From Amycolatopsis rubida (lineage in GTDB: Bacteria; Actinomycetota; Actinomycetes; Mycobacteriales; Pseudonocardiaceae), in the NCBI RefSeq assembly GCF_900115345.1, contig NZ_FOWC01000001.1, positions 434,001 through 498,000 of the forward strand: 64,000 nt of DNA, in the 5' to 3' direction. How positions within the stretch are numbered: position 1 is the first letter of the stretch; each line of letters starts with the position of its first letter. Shown one piece after another: positions 17,519 through 25,938 of this stretch. Both the position numbers and the translations under genes were made by a program. The notes under the pieces were generated by a model. It was not told where the DNA came from. It was given only the letters and a program-made list of their open reading frames with translations, and made no database searches.

Positions 17519-18372
17519 GTGACTCAGCATCAGCAGCTGCCACCTGCGGTCATGAAGATCGTGCTCGGCGCCGAACTGGAACGGCAGCGTCTCCGAGCAG
17601 AGGTCACCCAGGAGCAGTCAGCGCAACGATTGCGCTGCGGGCAGTCCAAGATCGCCCACATCGAGGGCGGCAGCGGCATCAAGGCGATGGAGCTCGACGC
17701 GCTGCTCGACCTCTACGGCGCCGATGACAACGACACGGCCTATGCGCGGGCGTTGCAGGCGGAGAGCAACCGGCGCACGAAGCGCGGCGCGTTCAGCACC
17801 CGGTTCAAGCAGCAAATGCGGCTGCTGGTGGACATGGAACCTAGCTGCAACGAGCTCTTGTCACATCAGGCTATGGTGATCCCCGGCCTCCTTCAGACCG
17901 AGGACTACATGCGTGCCCAGTTCCGCGCGTGGCGCCCCTCGCCCACCCAGGCGACATCGATCGCGACACGGCGAACCGGCTCGGGCGGCAGCGGGTGCTC
18001 GACAACACCGGCCAGAAGTTCTGGTTCATCATCGACGAGGCGGCGCTACGGCGGACACCGATCAGCCCCGAGGCGATGAAACCCCAGATCACGCACTTGG
18101 TCGAGGTGATCGACCGGCCCAACGTCGAGCTGCAGATCGTCCCGTTCGACATCGGCTACTACATGGGGCAGAGCCATGACTACACCGTGTTCCAATATGA
18201 GGCGGATCCGCAGGTCAGCATCGTCTACCTTGAGAAGCATGACGGCGGCGAGTACGTCGAAGGAGCCAAGAAGACCGCCCGCTACCTCGACCTGTTCGAC
18301 CAGCAGAAAGCCGCGGCCATCGGGCAGGAGCGGGCGCGGCGCTTCCTGCTCGACTTCGCTGCCAGCTTGTAG
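17519..18372 (+). pseudogene. XRE/DUF5753 (Scr1-like) regulator with a frameshift
   Basis: The 5' part (GTG at 17519, AAGGAGATGGC upstream) encodes an HTH with VTQEQSAQRLRCGQSKIAHI and the start of DUF5753 (MVIPGLLQTEDYMRAQF). The reading frame then has to move by one base near 17925-17945. The rest, from DRDTANRLGRQRVLDNTGQK through FWFIIDEAALRR to the C-terminus (RARRFLLDFAASL), follows in the other frame and stops at 18372. Together the pieces make a normal-length Scr1-like regulator. The break sits in a C-rich run, so real decay and sequencing error are both possible. It pairs with the DUF397 gene that follows. Confidence 0.8.
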
Positions 18373-18406
18373 CCGCGCAAGACCACCGGAAGGCATCTCC
18401 CCAGCC

Positions 18407-18640
18407 ATGGACATCCAGAACGGCAACAAGGCGCACCTCGACACGGACTTCCGCGAGTGGGTCAAGTCGCCCCTGAGTAATCCCAACGGCAACCAATGCG
18501 TCGAACTCTCTTTCACCAGCAACGCGGTCGGCATGCGCGACAGCCAGAACCCGGACGGTGCGGTTCCGGTCATGGCCGAGCGGACCGCCGAGGATGTCAG
18601 CGGCGAGTCCACCGCCCCGCCTCTTCCCGGCACCGGCTGA
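18407..18640 (+). CDS. DUF397 protein
   Basis: 77 residues with the DUF397 signature: FREWVKSPLSNPNGNQCVEL followed by GMRDSQNPDG. Proteins of this family usually sit beside Scr1/WhiJ-like HTH regulators and modulate them, as here (17519-18372 lies directly upstream). The ATG follows the regulator stop by 34 bases. Confidence 0.8.
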   Translation: MDIQNGNKAHLDTDFREWVKSPLSNPNGNQCVELSFTSNAVGMRDSQNPDGAVPVMAERTAEDVSGESTAPPLPGTG

Positions 18641-18705
18641 GCACAACGGACGCTCGCAGTCGCGTTCGTGCGAAGGCATCTCGAAAGAAGGAAGGATCGG
18701 TTCGT

Positions 18706-18963
18706 ATGTCACACCAACAACCAGCACGCGGCACCGTGGACTGCACGACGTTCAGAGGTCGCGACTGCGCGGAAGTGTTCGCAGGCGCAGCCGAATGGCT
18801 GGCTGCCCCGCTGCAGGCTGAGATTCAAGTGTGGGGCGTCGATCTCGACCAGCCCCGCCGCATCGATCGCGGGGCCGACGCCGCGGATGCGGACGTGTAT
18901 CTCGAGCTGTTTTACCAGCGCTCCGGAAGCGAAGGCTCGGGTGCGCAGGAGTTCGCCGGATGA
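18706..18963 (+). CDS. Small hypothetical protein
   Basis: 85 residues. Contains TFRGRDCAEVFAGAAEWLAA and EIQVWGVDLDQ, then an acidic stretch ending VYLELFYQRSGS; probably a small alpha+beta fold. Its stop overlaps the next start as ATGA, so it is translationally coupled to the membrane protein at 18960. No family recognised. Confidence 0.6.
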   Translation: MSHQQPARGTVDCTTFRGRDCAEVFAGAAEWLAAPLQAEIQVWGVDLDQPRRIDRGADAADADVYLELFYQRSGSEGSGAQEFAG

Positions 18964-19571
18964 CCGCGGCGACTTTCCCGGGCCGTGTCGTGGAACGAGT
19001 CGCGTTGTTCGGGGCGCTCGCCAGCGCGTTCCACGGCCTGCATTTGTGGGCGGATTCCTGGCTCCAGCGGCCGAAAGATGCTGTCCTCAAAGGACTTCAC
19101 GGCGACGATCTGGTGTATCCGAGCGACGGCGCACCCGCGACCGAAGTCTCGCGCGAGGACGAGACTCCGGTGCCGGCCCGCGTTGTCGGGCGCCGCGCGG
19201 CCACTGGGCACGTGCTCACCTACGCGGCAGGGCAACTGGCCGTCACCGAGGTCGTCGCGCGCACCCTCGGCCTGCGTCTGCCGTGGCGCGCCCGGCTGGC
19301 CGGTGCGGCGATCAACTTCGGGACGCACTGGATCATCGACCGACGTCGTTTTCTGCTGTGGCTGGCGAAACAGGTCAACAGCAAGGACACCTACATCGCG
19401 TACGCCACTGTGGTGCGCAAACCCGGCGCGGAACCGGATGCCGCGGGGCCGGGCACGGCGCTCTACGACCTCGACCAGGGTCTCCACAAACTGCTGATGG
19501 TCCTCGCGGCGGCGGTGATGGCCCGCCTCGCCGTGCCCGCGCTCCGTCGAAGGCGAGGTGCGGCGTGCTGA
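18960..19571 (+). CDS. Membrane-associated protein of unknown function
   Basis: 203 residues. His/Trp-rich hydrophobic segments alternate with soluble parts: ALASAFHGLHLWADSWLQ near the start, TGHVLTYAAGQLAVTEVVA, INFGTHWIIDRRRFLLWLA and a C-terminal helix LLMVLAAAVMARLAVPAL. The repeated HxxxD-like spacing is reminiscent of small integral membrane DUF3307-type proteins, but I would not assign it. Overlaps on both sides show it is part of the operon. Confidence 0.6.
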   Translation: MTAATFPGRVVERVALFGALASAFHGLHLWADSWLQRPKDAVLKGLHGDDLVYPSDGAPATEVSREDETPVPARVVGRRAATGHVLTYAAGQLAVTEVVARTLGLRLPWRARLAGAAINFGTHWIIDRRRFLLWLAKQVNSKDTYIAYATVVRKPGAEPDAAGPGTALYDLDQGLHKLLMVLAAAVMARLAVPALRRRRGAAC

Positions 19572-20233
19572 TCACTTCCGGCGTAGGCGGCACTCTCGGC
19601 TCGTTCCACGGGCCCGGGACGGCAGACGTGCTGCGGGAGATCGCCTTGGCCCCGGACGACGCAGCCGAGATCGACCGCAACATCCTGCACGTCGTTCCCG
19701 AGCTGACTGACGAGGTCGCCGAGCTGGTGCGGGAGCGGTTGCTGATCAGCATCTCCGACTGGCCGCTGATCTGGCCTACCGGTGGTTTCACGGCCTTCCC
19801 CGGCACGCTGACCGCTCTGGAACGTGTGGCGGTCCTGGCTCCGGTGGTGGCGTTGTCGAACGTCTCCTGCATTTCAGGCCCCGCCAGGATGGGCGACTTG
19901 CGCGATCAGTGCGGGCAGTTCCTCGCCGGGGTCTGCACCAGCTATCAGCTGCAGGCACGGAAACCCCAGCCGCGCTGCTGGGCCGCTGTTGCCGCCGAGC
20001 ACCGGATTCCGGTCGGCGACATCGTGCACCTCGGCGACCGGGTGCTCGAAGACGTCCGGGGCTCGCTCGCGGCCGGGTGCCGCGCGGCCGTGCTGGTCGA
20101 CACCCGCAATGTCGACGTGCCCGCAGACATTCGGGATGACCCGCGAGTGACCGTCGTACGTGACCTCGCCGACGCCGCCGACCGTCTGGCCGAGCTGGCG
20201 GCGGCATCGGCGCCCTGGAGATGCTCGCTGTGA
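19565..20233 (+). CDS. HAD-superfamily-like protein lacking the motif I nucleophile
   Basis: 222 residues. The C-terminal half shows HAD features: LSNVSC (motif II Ser), RKPQPRCWAAVA (motif III Lys) and IVHLGDRVLEDVRGSLAAGC (motif IV). Where the catalytic DxDGT of motif I should stand, the N-terminus reads LITSGVGGTLGSF, so both Asp residues are gone. HAD phosphatases need the first Asp, so a catalytic role is doubtful; a binding or regulatory role is more likely. The GTG at 19565 overlaps the upstream stop by 7 bases and the gene overlaps the methyltransferase. Confidence 0.7.
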   Translation: MLITSGVGGTLGSFHGPGTADVLREIALAPDDAAEIDRNILHVVPELTDEVAELVRERLLISISDWPLIWPTGGFTAFPGTLTALERVAVLAPVVALSNVSCISGPARMGDLRDQCGQFLAGVCTSYQLQARKPQPRCWAAVAAEHRIPVGDIVHLGDRVLEDVRGSLAAGCRAAVLVDTRNVDVPADIRDDPRVTVVRDLADAADRLAELAAASAPWRCSL

Positions 20234-21081
20234 GTGACTCGCTTAACCCGCCGCCGGGGGTCAACCCGAACCAGGCGAGCGCTGCCCGCGTGTACGACTA
20301 TCTGCTGGGCGGCAAGGACAGTTACAAGATCGACCGGCAGGTCGCCAAGGACGCCGCCCTGGTGTTGCCGGATGTCGTGGAGGCCGCGCGGGTCAGCCGG
20401 CACGCCCTGTCGCGGGTCTGCCGGTTCCTCGCGGAGCGGGCGGGCGTCCGTCAGTTCGTCGACTGCGGGTGCGGCTTGCCGTGCAGGGACAACGTGCACC
20501 AGATCGTGCAGCGCGCGGATCCCACTGCCAAGGTCGTCTACGTCGACTACGACCCGGTGGTGGCGGTCCACGTCCGCGCACGGCTTCTCGACAACGAGTT
20601 CACCGAATTCGTCCGAGCGGATCTCTTCGACCCGCCGAGTGTTCTGGGCCATCCGACGGTCACCGGGCACCTCGACTGGACTCAGCCGATCGCGGTGCTG
20701 TTCATGCTGGCTCTGCACCACCACTACGAGGGCGATCGCGACCTTCCGTCGAAGGTCACGAAGGAGTTCATCGACCGGCTCCCGTCCGGGTCGTACGTGG
20801 CGATCTCGCACCTGCTCGACGCCCGCGACGGCTCCGAAGCCGACGCCGCCGTGCGGGACCTGGTCGAGTCGGTCCGTCACGGCCCGATGGGGGACGTCGT
20901 GGCGCGCACCCGCGGCGAGATCGAGGAGCTGTTCCACGGACTGGAGCTGATCCCGAGCGGGCCGGACACGCGCGCGGGCATCGTGCCGGTGATCGACTGG
21001 TGGCCCGACGGCCCGCCGCTGGACGACCCCGCCGCCGTCGCGCACCGCATCGTCGGGGTCGGCGTGGGCCGCAAACCCTGA
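20230..21081 (+). CDS. DUF574-type SAM-dependent methyltransferase
   Basis: 283 residues. The family opener ASAARVYDYLLGGKDSYKID is followed by the SAM-binding region (RQFVDCGCGLPCRDNVHQI), AKVVYVDYDPVVAVHVRA and the late VLFMLALHHH and GSYVAISHL segments. The usual GxG is altered to DCGCGLPCRDN, close to the common DIGTGLPTxxN. These enzymes are very common in actinomycetes, with unknown substrates. I chose the GTG at 20230 (GTGA overlap) over the ATG at 20221. Confidence 0.85.
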   Translation: MSDSLNPPPGVNPNQASAARVYDYLLGGKDSYKIDRQVAKDAALVLPDVVEAARVSRHALSRVCRFLAERAGVRQFVDCGCGLPCRDNVHQIVQRADPTAKVVYVDYDPVVAVHVRARLLDNEFTEFVRADLFDPPSVLGHPTVTGHLDWTQPIAVLFMLALHHHYEGDRDLPSKVTKEFIDRLPSGSYVAISHLLDARDGSEADAAVRDLVESVRHGPMGDVVARTRGEIEELFHGLELIPSGPDTRAGIVPVIDWWPDGPPLDDPAAVAHRIVGVGVGRKP

Positions 21082-21164
21082 CAGCGAGTTCTCCGATGTC
21101 CGTCGGGCCGGTCCCATTCGCAAGGAAATCCGCTGTGCCGACACACGCTGCCCGGGGAGGGGAC

Positions 21165-21818
21165 GTGACGACAGGTTCGACCCGCGATCGGCGGGTGTCC
21201 GCGGCTGCCGCAAACGCGGGCGTCGACGAGCTGGTTCCGCGTGCGCAACAGGAAATGCTGAACTATTGCCGCGCGCGCGTCGACCCCGGCTGCGCCGAGG
21301 ACGTCGCGCAGGAGACGTGCGCGGCGGTGTTGCAGTTCCTGCCGAGGTACCGGCCCCGGCGCGGCGACAAGCCGTTTCGGGCGTTCGTCTACGGGATCGC
21401 CGCGCACAAGGTCGCCGACGCCCGTCGCGCCCGGGCCAGGTCGAGGGCGCGCGAACACCTCGTCGACCAGGCGCCCGAGACGCTCTCCGGCGAGCAGGGG
21501 CCGCACGAGCGAGCGCTCGCAGCCGAACGCCGCGACGCCGTGGCCCGGCTGCTCGCCGGACTCTCGCGCGAGCGCCGCAGGGTGCTGGTGCTGCGCGTGA
21601 TGGAGGGGCGCAGCGCGGCGGACACCGCGGGCATTCTCGGCGTGACGCCGGGGTCGGTGAGGGTCACGCAGCACCGCGCGCTCACCGAGCTGCGCGCCGG
21701 CTTGGCCCCGTCTCCGGTCGCGGTTCCGGCCGCGCTCCCGAAGCCCGGGCGCAGGCCGCGCCCCGGGTGCGAGACGGCCCGGTCGCAGGACGGCGCGTCT
21801 CCGGCGGTGCGGCGGTGA
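21165..21818 (+). CDS. Sigma-70 family (ECF-like) sigma factor
   Basis: 217 residues. Region 2 is seen in AEDVAQETCAAVLQFLPRY and FRAFVYGIAAHKVADARR; region 4 in ERRRVLVLRVMEGRSAADTA followed by LGVTPGSVRVTQHRAL. The C-terminus is a Pro/Arg-rich tail of about 35 residues. A GGGGAGGGGAC ribosome site precedes the GTG. No anti-sigma gene is adjacent; the LanC-like fusion gene follows with a GTGA overlap, so the factor may control its own operon. That regulatory link is inference. Confidence 0.88.
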   Translation: MTTGSTRDRRVSAAAANAGVDELVPRAQQEMLNYCRARVDPGCAEDVAQETCAAVLQFLPRYRPRRGDKPFRAFVYGIAAHKVADARRARARSRAREHLVDQAPETLSGEQGPHERALAAERRDAVARLLAGLSRERRRVLVLRVMEGRSAADTAGILGVTPGSVRVTQHRALTELRAGLAPSPVAVPAALPKPGRRPRPGCETARSQDGASPAVRR

Positions 21819-24070
21819 AATCGCTCGCGTGCCCCGATTTCCACTGCGACGGCGGCGGGCATCCGGAGACCTTGCTGTGCCGGGGGCCGCTGACCGCGGC
21901 GCTGGGCGAGGCGGTGCGCGCCGGACAGGCCGGCGGGGACACCGGCCGCCTGCGCGATCTGCTCGACCGGGCGCTGACCGGGCCGTCGGCGGACGCCCCG
22001 GGCGAGTCGGCGTTCGACGGGGACCCTGCCCTCGCGTCGACGCTGCAGGTCGTGGTGATCAACGCGCCGCACCTGCGCGGGCGCTACCAGGGCTTTCTGG
22101 ACCTGGCCGACGCCCGGCTCGACATGATCGTGCACCGCCGTCTTCAGGCCGCGCGCGAGCGCCTGCGGCTGCGGCGTCCGCTGGAACGCGCCGAATTCTC
22201 CCTGAGAGAAGGCCTGGTCGGGCTCGGCGCGTGCCTGCTGCAGCGCCCCGGCGCGGAGCGGGACCCGATGCTCGTGCAGGTGGCCGCGTACGCCGTCGAG
22301 CTGGTCCTGTCGGCGGACCGGACGGGCCGGCCGGGCTGGTGGGTGCACCACAGCCCGAGCCAGGACCGCAGCGACGACGGCGAGTGGCCGGACGGGCACG
22401 CGTGCTTCACGCTGCTCGACGGCAGCGCCGGGATCATGGCGCTGCTCGCCCTCGCCCGCCTGCGCGGCATCCGCGTCCCGCTCCTGGACGCGGCATTGCG
22501 ATCGGTGTCCGCCTGGCACGACGCGCACCGGCTGACCGACGAGCACGGGCTCGCCCACTGGCCCGAAGTCGTCACCGACCCGCGCCCCGACCCGCGGCCG
22601 ATCGCGCACCAGGCCGCCGACGCGCAAGGACCGGGCCTGTGCGGGAACCTCGGCATCGCCCGCGCGACGCAGCTGGCCGGGATCGCGCTGTGCGATCCCG
22701 CGCTGCGCCGGAGCGCCCTCGCCACGGCCCGCACCGCCCTGACCCGCGACACCCACCTGTTCGAGACGGGCGGGATCTGCCACGGCCCGCACGGCGCCGC
22801 CGTCGCCGCGCTGCGCATCGCCGCCGACGAACCGGGCGACACCGCCGCCGATCTCGCCGAGGCCGCCGCCAACCTGCTCCGGGCCGTCCGCCCGGACGCC
22901 CGGCTCGGGGACATCCACGGCGGACTGCTCGACGGCACGGTCGGCGAACGCATCACCCGGTCCGTCGGCGACCCCCGCATCGCCCTGCCGCCCGACGGGG
23001 CGGCCGCGTGGGACTCGCTGCTCCTGCTCGCCCCGCACCGCCCGCCCCCCGCCCGTCCCCTCGCCCGTCCCCGCCCCGGCCCGACCTTCCGCCGCCGACT
23101 CCAGGAGACCGACATGCCCTGCCCCGACTGCCGACTGGTCCTTGTCGCCACCCTCAACGAGAAACAAGGCGGCTGGAACGGCAAAACCCGCCGCCACGAC
23201 TTCTCCGGGATCGAAGCCAACCTCGCCGGCCTGCAGTGCCCGCCGCACGTGCTGTTCCTGTCCGAGTGCACCCTCTACGACGCCTTCAAGCGCGAGGCGT
23301 ACTACACGATGCTCGAACTGCTCGACGCCCTCCCCGCCGGAACGGACCCGGAAGGGCAGCACGTGGACACCGGCATCTACGACGGCCTGCTGACCAAGGA
23401 GAAATACCTGGTCCACGGCCCCGGGCTCTTCTACTCCCGCCCCACCGTCCGGCCGAAGCTGTGGCACGGACCGGACGACCCGCTCGTGCGGGAGGTGCCC
23501 GCCCACAGCCTGGACGTGGAGATCGCCGGACGCGAACTCACGCTCAAAGCCCTCCACGTCAGCGGCCGGCACGGCGCGGTCGGTTTCGACGCCCAGTTCG
23601 CGCTGCTGGGGAAGCTCGCGAAGTACCCGGTTCTCGCGGGCGGCGACATGAACATGTGCCCCACCCAGCGAGAGAACCCGGGTTACCCGCAGGATCTCGC
23701 GCCGTACTTCGACGGCAACGGCGCCCCGTGGCAGCGCAGCACCAAGGGCATCCGCGCTCCCGACGGCACGTGGCAGCCCCACACCGCCTCCTACGACGGC
23801 ATGCTCGAACACGGATTCCTCGACGCCGCCCAGCTCAAGGGAGACCGCACCCCCACGGTGAACCCCGAGCACGGCGGCGATTCCCGGATGCCCATCGACC
23901 GGCTGATCGTCAGCAGACAGGCGCCCGCCCGCTTCATCCCCAGCACCTACCGCGTCCATCCGCCGAAGTCGAAGTCCGACCACCTCATGGTCTCCTGCTG
24001 GGCGCGCGTCACCTGCGCCGCACACACCCGGCCCGAGTCCGACACCGCCGACCTGGACTTCGACGCGTGA
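21815..24070 (+). CDS. LanC-like domain fused to an endonuclease/exonuclease/phosphatase (EEP) domain
   Basis: One open frame of 751 residues. Residues about 1-405 form a LanC-like alpha-toroid with the putative zinc ligands in GPGLCGNLGIARATQLAG and GGICHGPHGAA, plus LGDIHGGLLDGTVG. A Pro/Arg linker (about 405-433) leads to an EEP fold: VLVATLNEKQGG, LFLSECTLYD, LAGGDMNMCP and SKSDHLMVSCWA give the expected Asn, Glu, DxN and SDH catalytic residues. LanC domains add cysteines to dehydrated residues in peptides; EEP domains cleave phosphodiesters. AGGAG six bases before an internal in-frame ATG (23114) could allow separate translation of the EEP part. I know no standard family with this fusion. 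Confidence 0.78.
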   Translation: MKSLACPDFHCDGGGHPETLLCRGPLTAALGEAVRAGQAGGDTGRLRDLLDRALTGPSADAPGESAFDGDPALASTLQVVVINAPHLRGRYQGFLDLADARLDMIVHRRLQAARERLRLRRPLERAEFSLREGLVGLGACLLQRPGAERDPMLVQVAAYAVELVLSADRTGRPGWWVHHSPSQDRSDDGEWPDGHACFTLLDGSAGIMALLALARLRGIRVPLLDAALRSVSAWHDAHRLTDEHGLAHWPEVVTDPRPDPRPIAHQAADAQGPGLCGNLGIARATQLAGIALCDPALRRSALATARTALTRDTHLFETGGICHGPHGAAVAALRIAADEPGDTAADLAEAAANLLRAVRPDARLGDIHGGLLDGTVGERITRSVGDPRIALPPDGAAAWDSLLLLAPHRPPPARPLARPRPGPTFRRRLQETDMPCPDCRLVLVATLNEKQGGWNGKTRRHDFSGIEANLAGLQCPPHVLFLSECTLYDAFKREAYYTMLELLDALPAGTDPEGQHVDTGIYDGLLTKEKYLVHGPGLFYSRPTVRPKLWHGPDDPLVREVPAHSLDVEIAGRELTLKALHVSGRHGAVGFDAQFALLGKLAKYPVLAGGDMNMCPTQRENPGYPQDLAPYFDGNGAPWQRSTKGIRAPDGTWQPHTASYDGMLEHGFLDAAQLKGDRTPTVNPEHGGDSRMPIDRLIVSRQAPARFIPSTYRVHPPKSKSDHLMVSCWARVTCAAHTRPESDTADLDFDA

Positions 24071-24801
24071 CGCGGACCGACGCGGCAGCTCCGCTCCCGG
24101 ACACGGACGCGGCCCCGTGCCCGTTCGCCGGAGCGTTCGCCGGCGACCTGACCTCGTGGCGCGCCGAGGACACGGCCGTGCCGCCGGACGGCTTCGTGCT
24201 GCTGCAGTTCGAGCAGGACCCGGCGCGGGTGGGGATCCGCCGCTACAGCGACGACCACCGAGACGTCCTCGCGCCGCCGCTGCTGCACGCCTACCTGCTG
24301 CTCGACCTGTGCGGGACCTGGCTGGCGATCCACCCGCTCTGCGCCGGACCCAACGCCACGCCGCACGCGACCCAGCTGATCGAAGCCCGCGAACACCGGT
24401 CGCTCGGCGACGACGGCACGGCCTGCCCCGGGTGCGCGGCCTGGCTGCGGGACAACGCGCACGTCGTGGTCGTCGGCGGCGCGGACGCCGTCCGCGGCGG
24501 CCCGTTCGTGCGGGTCGAAACGACCTTCCCGGCCGGCCGGTCCCGGCCCGCGCCGCCGGGTCCCGCGCAACGCGCCACCGCGAACACCCCCCGCCGCCGC
24601 CCGGGCACACCGGCCGCGCGGACCGGCGCCGCCGCGCCGGACAGCGACGTCGGGCCCGGGGCCGTGCCGGCGAGGCTAGCGCCCGCCGGGCTCGCCCCCG
24701 CCGGTCCGGTGTTCGCCTTCCCCCTGATCCCCCTTTCCCCCGAGGGAAAGGGCGTTTCCCACACAGAGAATCGAGGTGCCTTGTGCGTTTTCGAAGACTA
24801 G
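24067..24801 (+). CDS. Unknown protein between the LanC-EEP fusion and the pseudoprotease
   Basis: 244 residues. The N-terminal 150 residues look folded (PPDGFVLLQFEQDPARVGIR, LLLDLCGTWLAIHPLCAGPN, GTACPGCAAWLRDNAHVVVV), with cysteines that could pair or bind metal. The C-terminal third is Pro/Ala-rich and ends over a hairpin and the start of the next gene. It starts by GTGA overlap with the fusion gene and overlaps the next GTG by 19 bases. No family recognised. Confidence 0.65.
   Translation: MTRTDAAAPLPDTDAAPCPFAGAFAGDLTSWRAEDTAVPPDGFVLLQFEQDPARVGIRRYSDDHRDVLAPPLLHAYLLLDLCGTWLAIHPLCAGPNATPHATQLIEAREHRSLGDDGTACPGCAAWLRDNAHVVVVGGADAVRGGPFVRVETTFPAGRSRPAPPGPAQRATANTPRRRPGTPAARTGAAAPDSDVGPGAVPARLAPAGLAPAGPVFAFPLIPLSPEGKGVSHTENRGALCVFED
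24731..24752 (+). terminator. Short perfect hairpin before the pseudoprotease gene
   Basis: CCCTTTCCC and GGGAAAGGG form a 9-bp stem with a 4-base loop, 31 bases upstream of the GTG at 24783 and inside the 3' end of the previous gene. It could attenuate transcription or translation of the downstream gene. No T-run follows. Confidence 0.45.
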
Positions 24802-25790
24802 GCGGGCTCGTCGCCGCGCTCGCGTCGGCCGCACTGCTTGCCGGTCTGGCTGCGCCCGCCGAGGCGATCGTCGGCGGAACCGCCGCGACCGCGATCAAAG
24901 CCGGGGAGGGGACGTTCGAATACGTCAATCCCCACAACGGCTACGACCGCTGGGCGACCTGCACCGCGCACGCGCTCGGCAGCGACGAGGACAGCGAGAC
25001 CGACCTGCTGATCACCGCCGCCCAGTGCGTCACCGTCATGCCCGGCCAGCCCCAAGCGAAGTCCGCTGCGGACTCCGCGCGGTTCGCCGCGTTCCGGCAC
25101 GCCGCCGAACGGCCCGGACCGGGCGCCGCCGCGCCCGACGCCGCCCGCAGCGCGCAGGAAGGCGTGAAGTCCGTACCGGAAGACCCGGCCGCCTTCCGGT
25201 ACGTCTACGGCAGCACGAACCGGTTCACCGGCAAGTCCGTCGGGATCAGGAAATGGATCATCCCCAAGGACTGGAACTGGGGCGTGCCCGACGCCCAGGG
25301 CCGCATCTGGGACATCGCGCTCGTGCAGCTGCAGCACCCCATCAAGACCCGCGGCGCGATCGTCGCCCCGCTGCGGCCCGGGGAGATCACGGAACTGGGC
25401 TGGGGCCACACCGACCCCCGCCCGGAAACCTGGACCGGCCCGCTCGGACCGCGGCTGCACCAGACCACCGTGCACCTCGCCTCGCGCTCCCAGTGCGCGG
25501 CCGGGGGCATCGGCACGAACGAAGCCTGCCTCGGCGTCGCCGCCGACAACGGCGGCACCTGCAAAGGCGACGCCGGAGGCGGCGGAGTCCGCCGCTGGGG
25601 CTCCCAGTGGGTTCTGACCGCGATCGCCTCCCGCGGCATCGAGAACCGGTGCGGCACAGCCAACATCTACACGCAGATCTGGCCCTACGGACGCTGGATC
25701 GTCCACCAGATCCACGACCTCGAACCGCACCTGCGGGTCGAGGCAACCCGGGCAGGCTCGGCCCAAGCCGATTTCGCGCTCGCCGGATGA
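24783..25790 (+). CDS. Secreted trypsin-fold protein with His and Ser catalytic residues replaced
   Basis: 335 residues. A signal peptide (FRRLGGLVAALASAALLAGL) is followed by the mature trypsin start IVGGTAA. Where active S1 peptidases have TAAHC this one has LLITAAQCVTV (His to Gln), and where they have GDSGG it has CKGDAGGGG (Ser to Ala). The Asp region is kept (WDIALVQLQHPI). It also carries an insertion between the first and second motifs (about residues 80-150). Thus a secreted pseudoprotease, probably a binding protein, is the best call. The GTG has GAGG seven bases upstream. It ends the operon just before a strong hairpin. Confidence 0.85.
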   Translation: MRFRRLGGLVAALASAALLAGLAAPAEAIVGGTAATAIKAGEGTFEYVNPHNGYDRWATCTAHALGSDEDSETDLLITAAQCVTVMPGQPQAKSAADSARFAAFRHAAERPGPGAAAPDAARSAQEGVKSVPEDPAAFRYVYGSTNRFTGKSVGIRKWIIPKDWNWGVPDAQGRIWDIALVQLQHPIKTRGAIVAPLRPGEITELGWGHTDPRPETWTGPLGPRLHQTTVHLASRSQCAAGGIGTNEACLGVAADNGGTCKGDAGGGGVRRWGSQWVLTAIASRGIENRCGTANIYTQIWPYGRWIVHQIHDLEPHLRVEATRAGSAQADFALAG

Positions 25791-25796
25791 CCACCG

Positions 25797-25832
25797 TCGG
25801 GCCGGAGCGCGAACGCCCGCGCTCCGGCCCGA
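25797..25832 (+). terminator. Strong hairpin terminator of the sigma/LanC-EEP operon
   Basis: A perfect 15-bp stem (TCGGGCCGGAGCGCG with its complement) and a 6-base loop begin 7 bases after the pseudoprotease stop. This marks the operon end. Confidence 0.8.
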
Positions 25833-25938
25833 CGCACCGCCGGTCTCCTCACCGAACAAGGGCACCGTGACACCCGCCCGGACCCTCCGCCCGCCCCGAC
25901 GGCGAACACCTGCCCGAACCGAACCGAAGGCGCCGCAC

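Noticed and set aside
21815..24070. Possible class I/II lanthipeptide biosynthetic cluster
   Set aside because: A LanC-like domain is present, but no dehydratase (LanB/LanM) or precursor peptide can be found nearby, and the EEP fusion is atypical.
21389..24937. A 1182-codon minus-strand open frame
   Set aside because: It lies antisense to the sigma factor, LanC-EEP and 24067 genes, all of which have recognisable domains; its composition is shadow-like.
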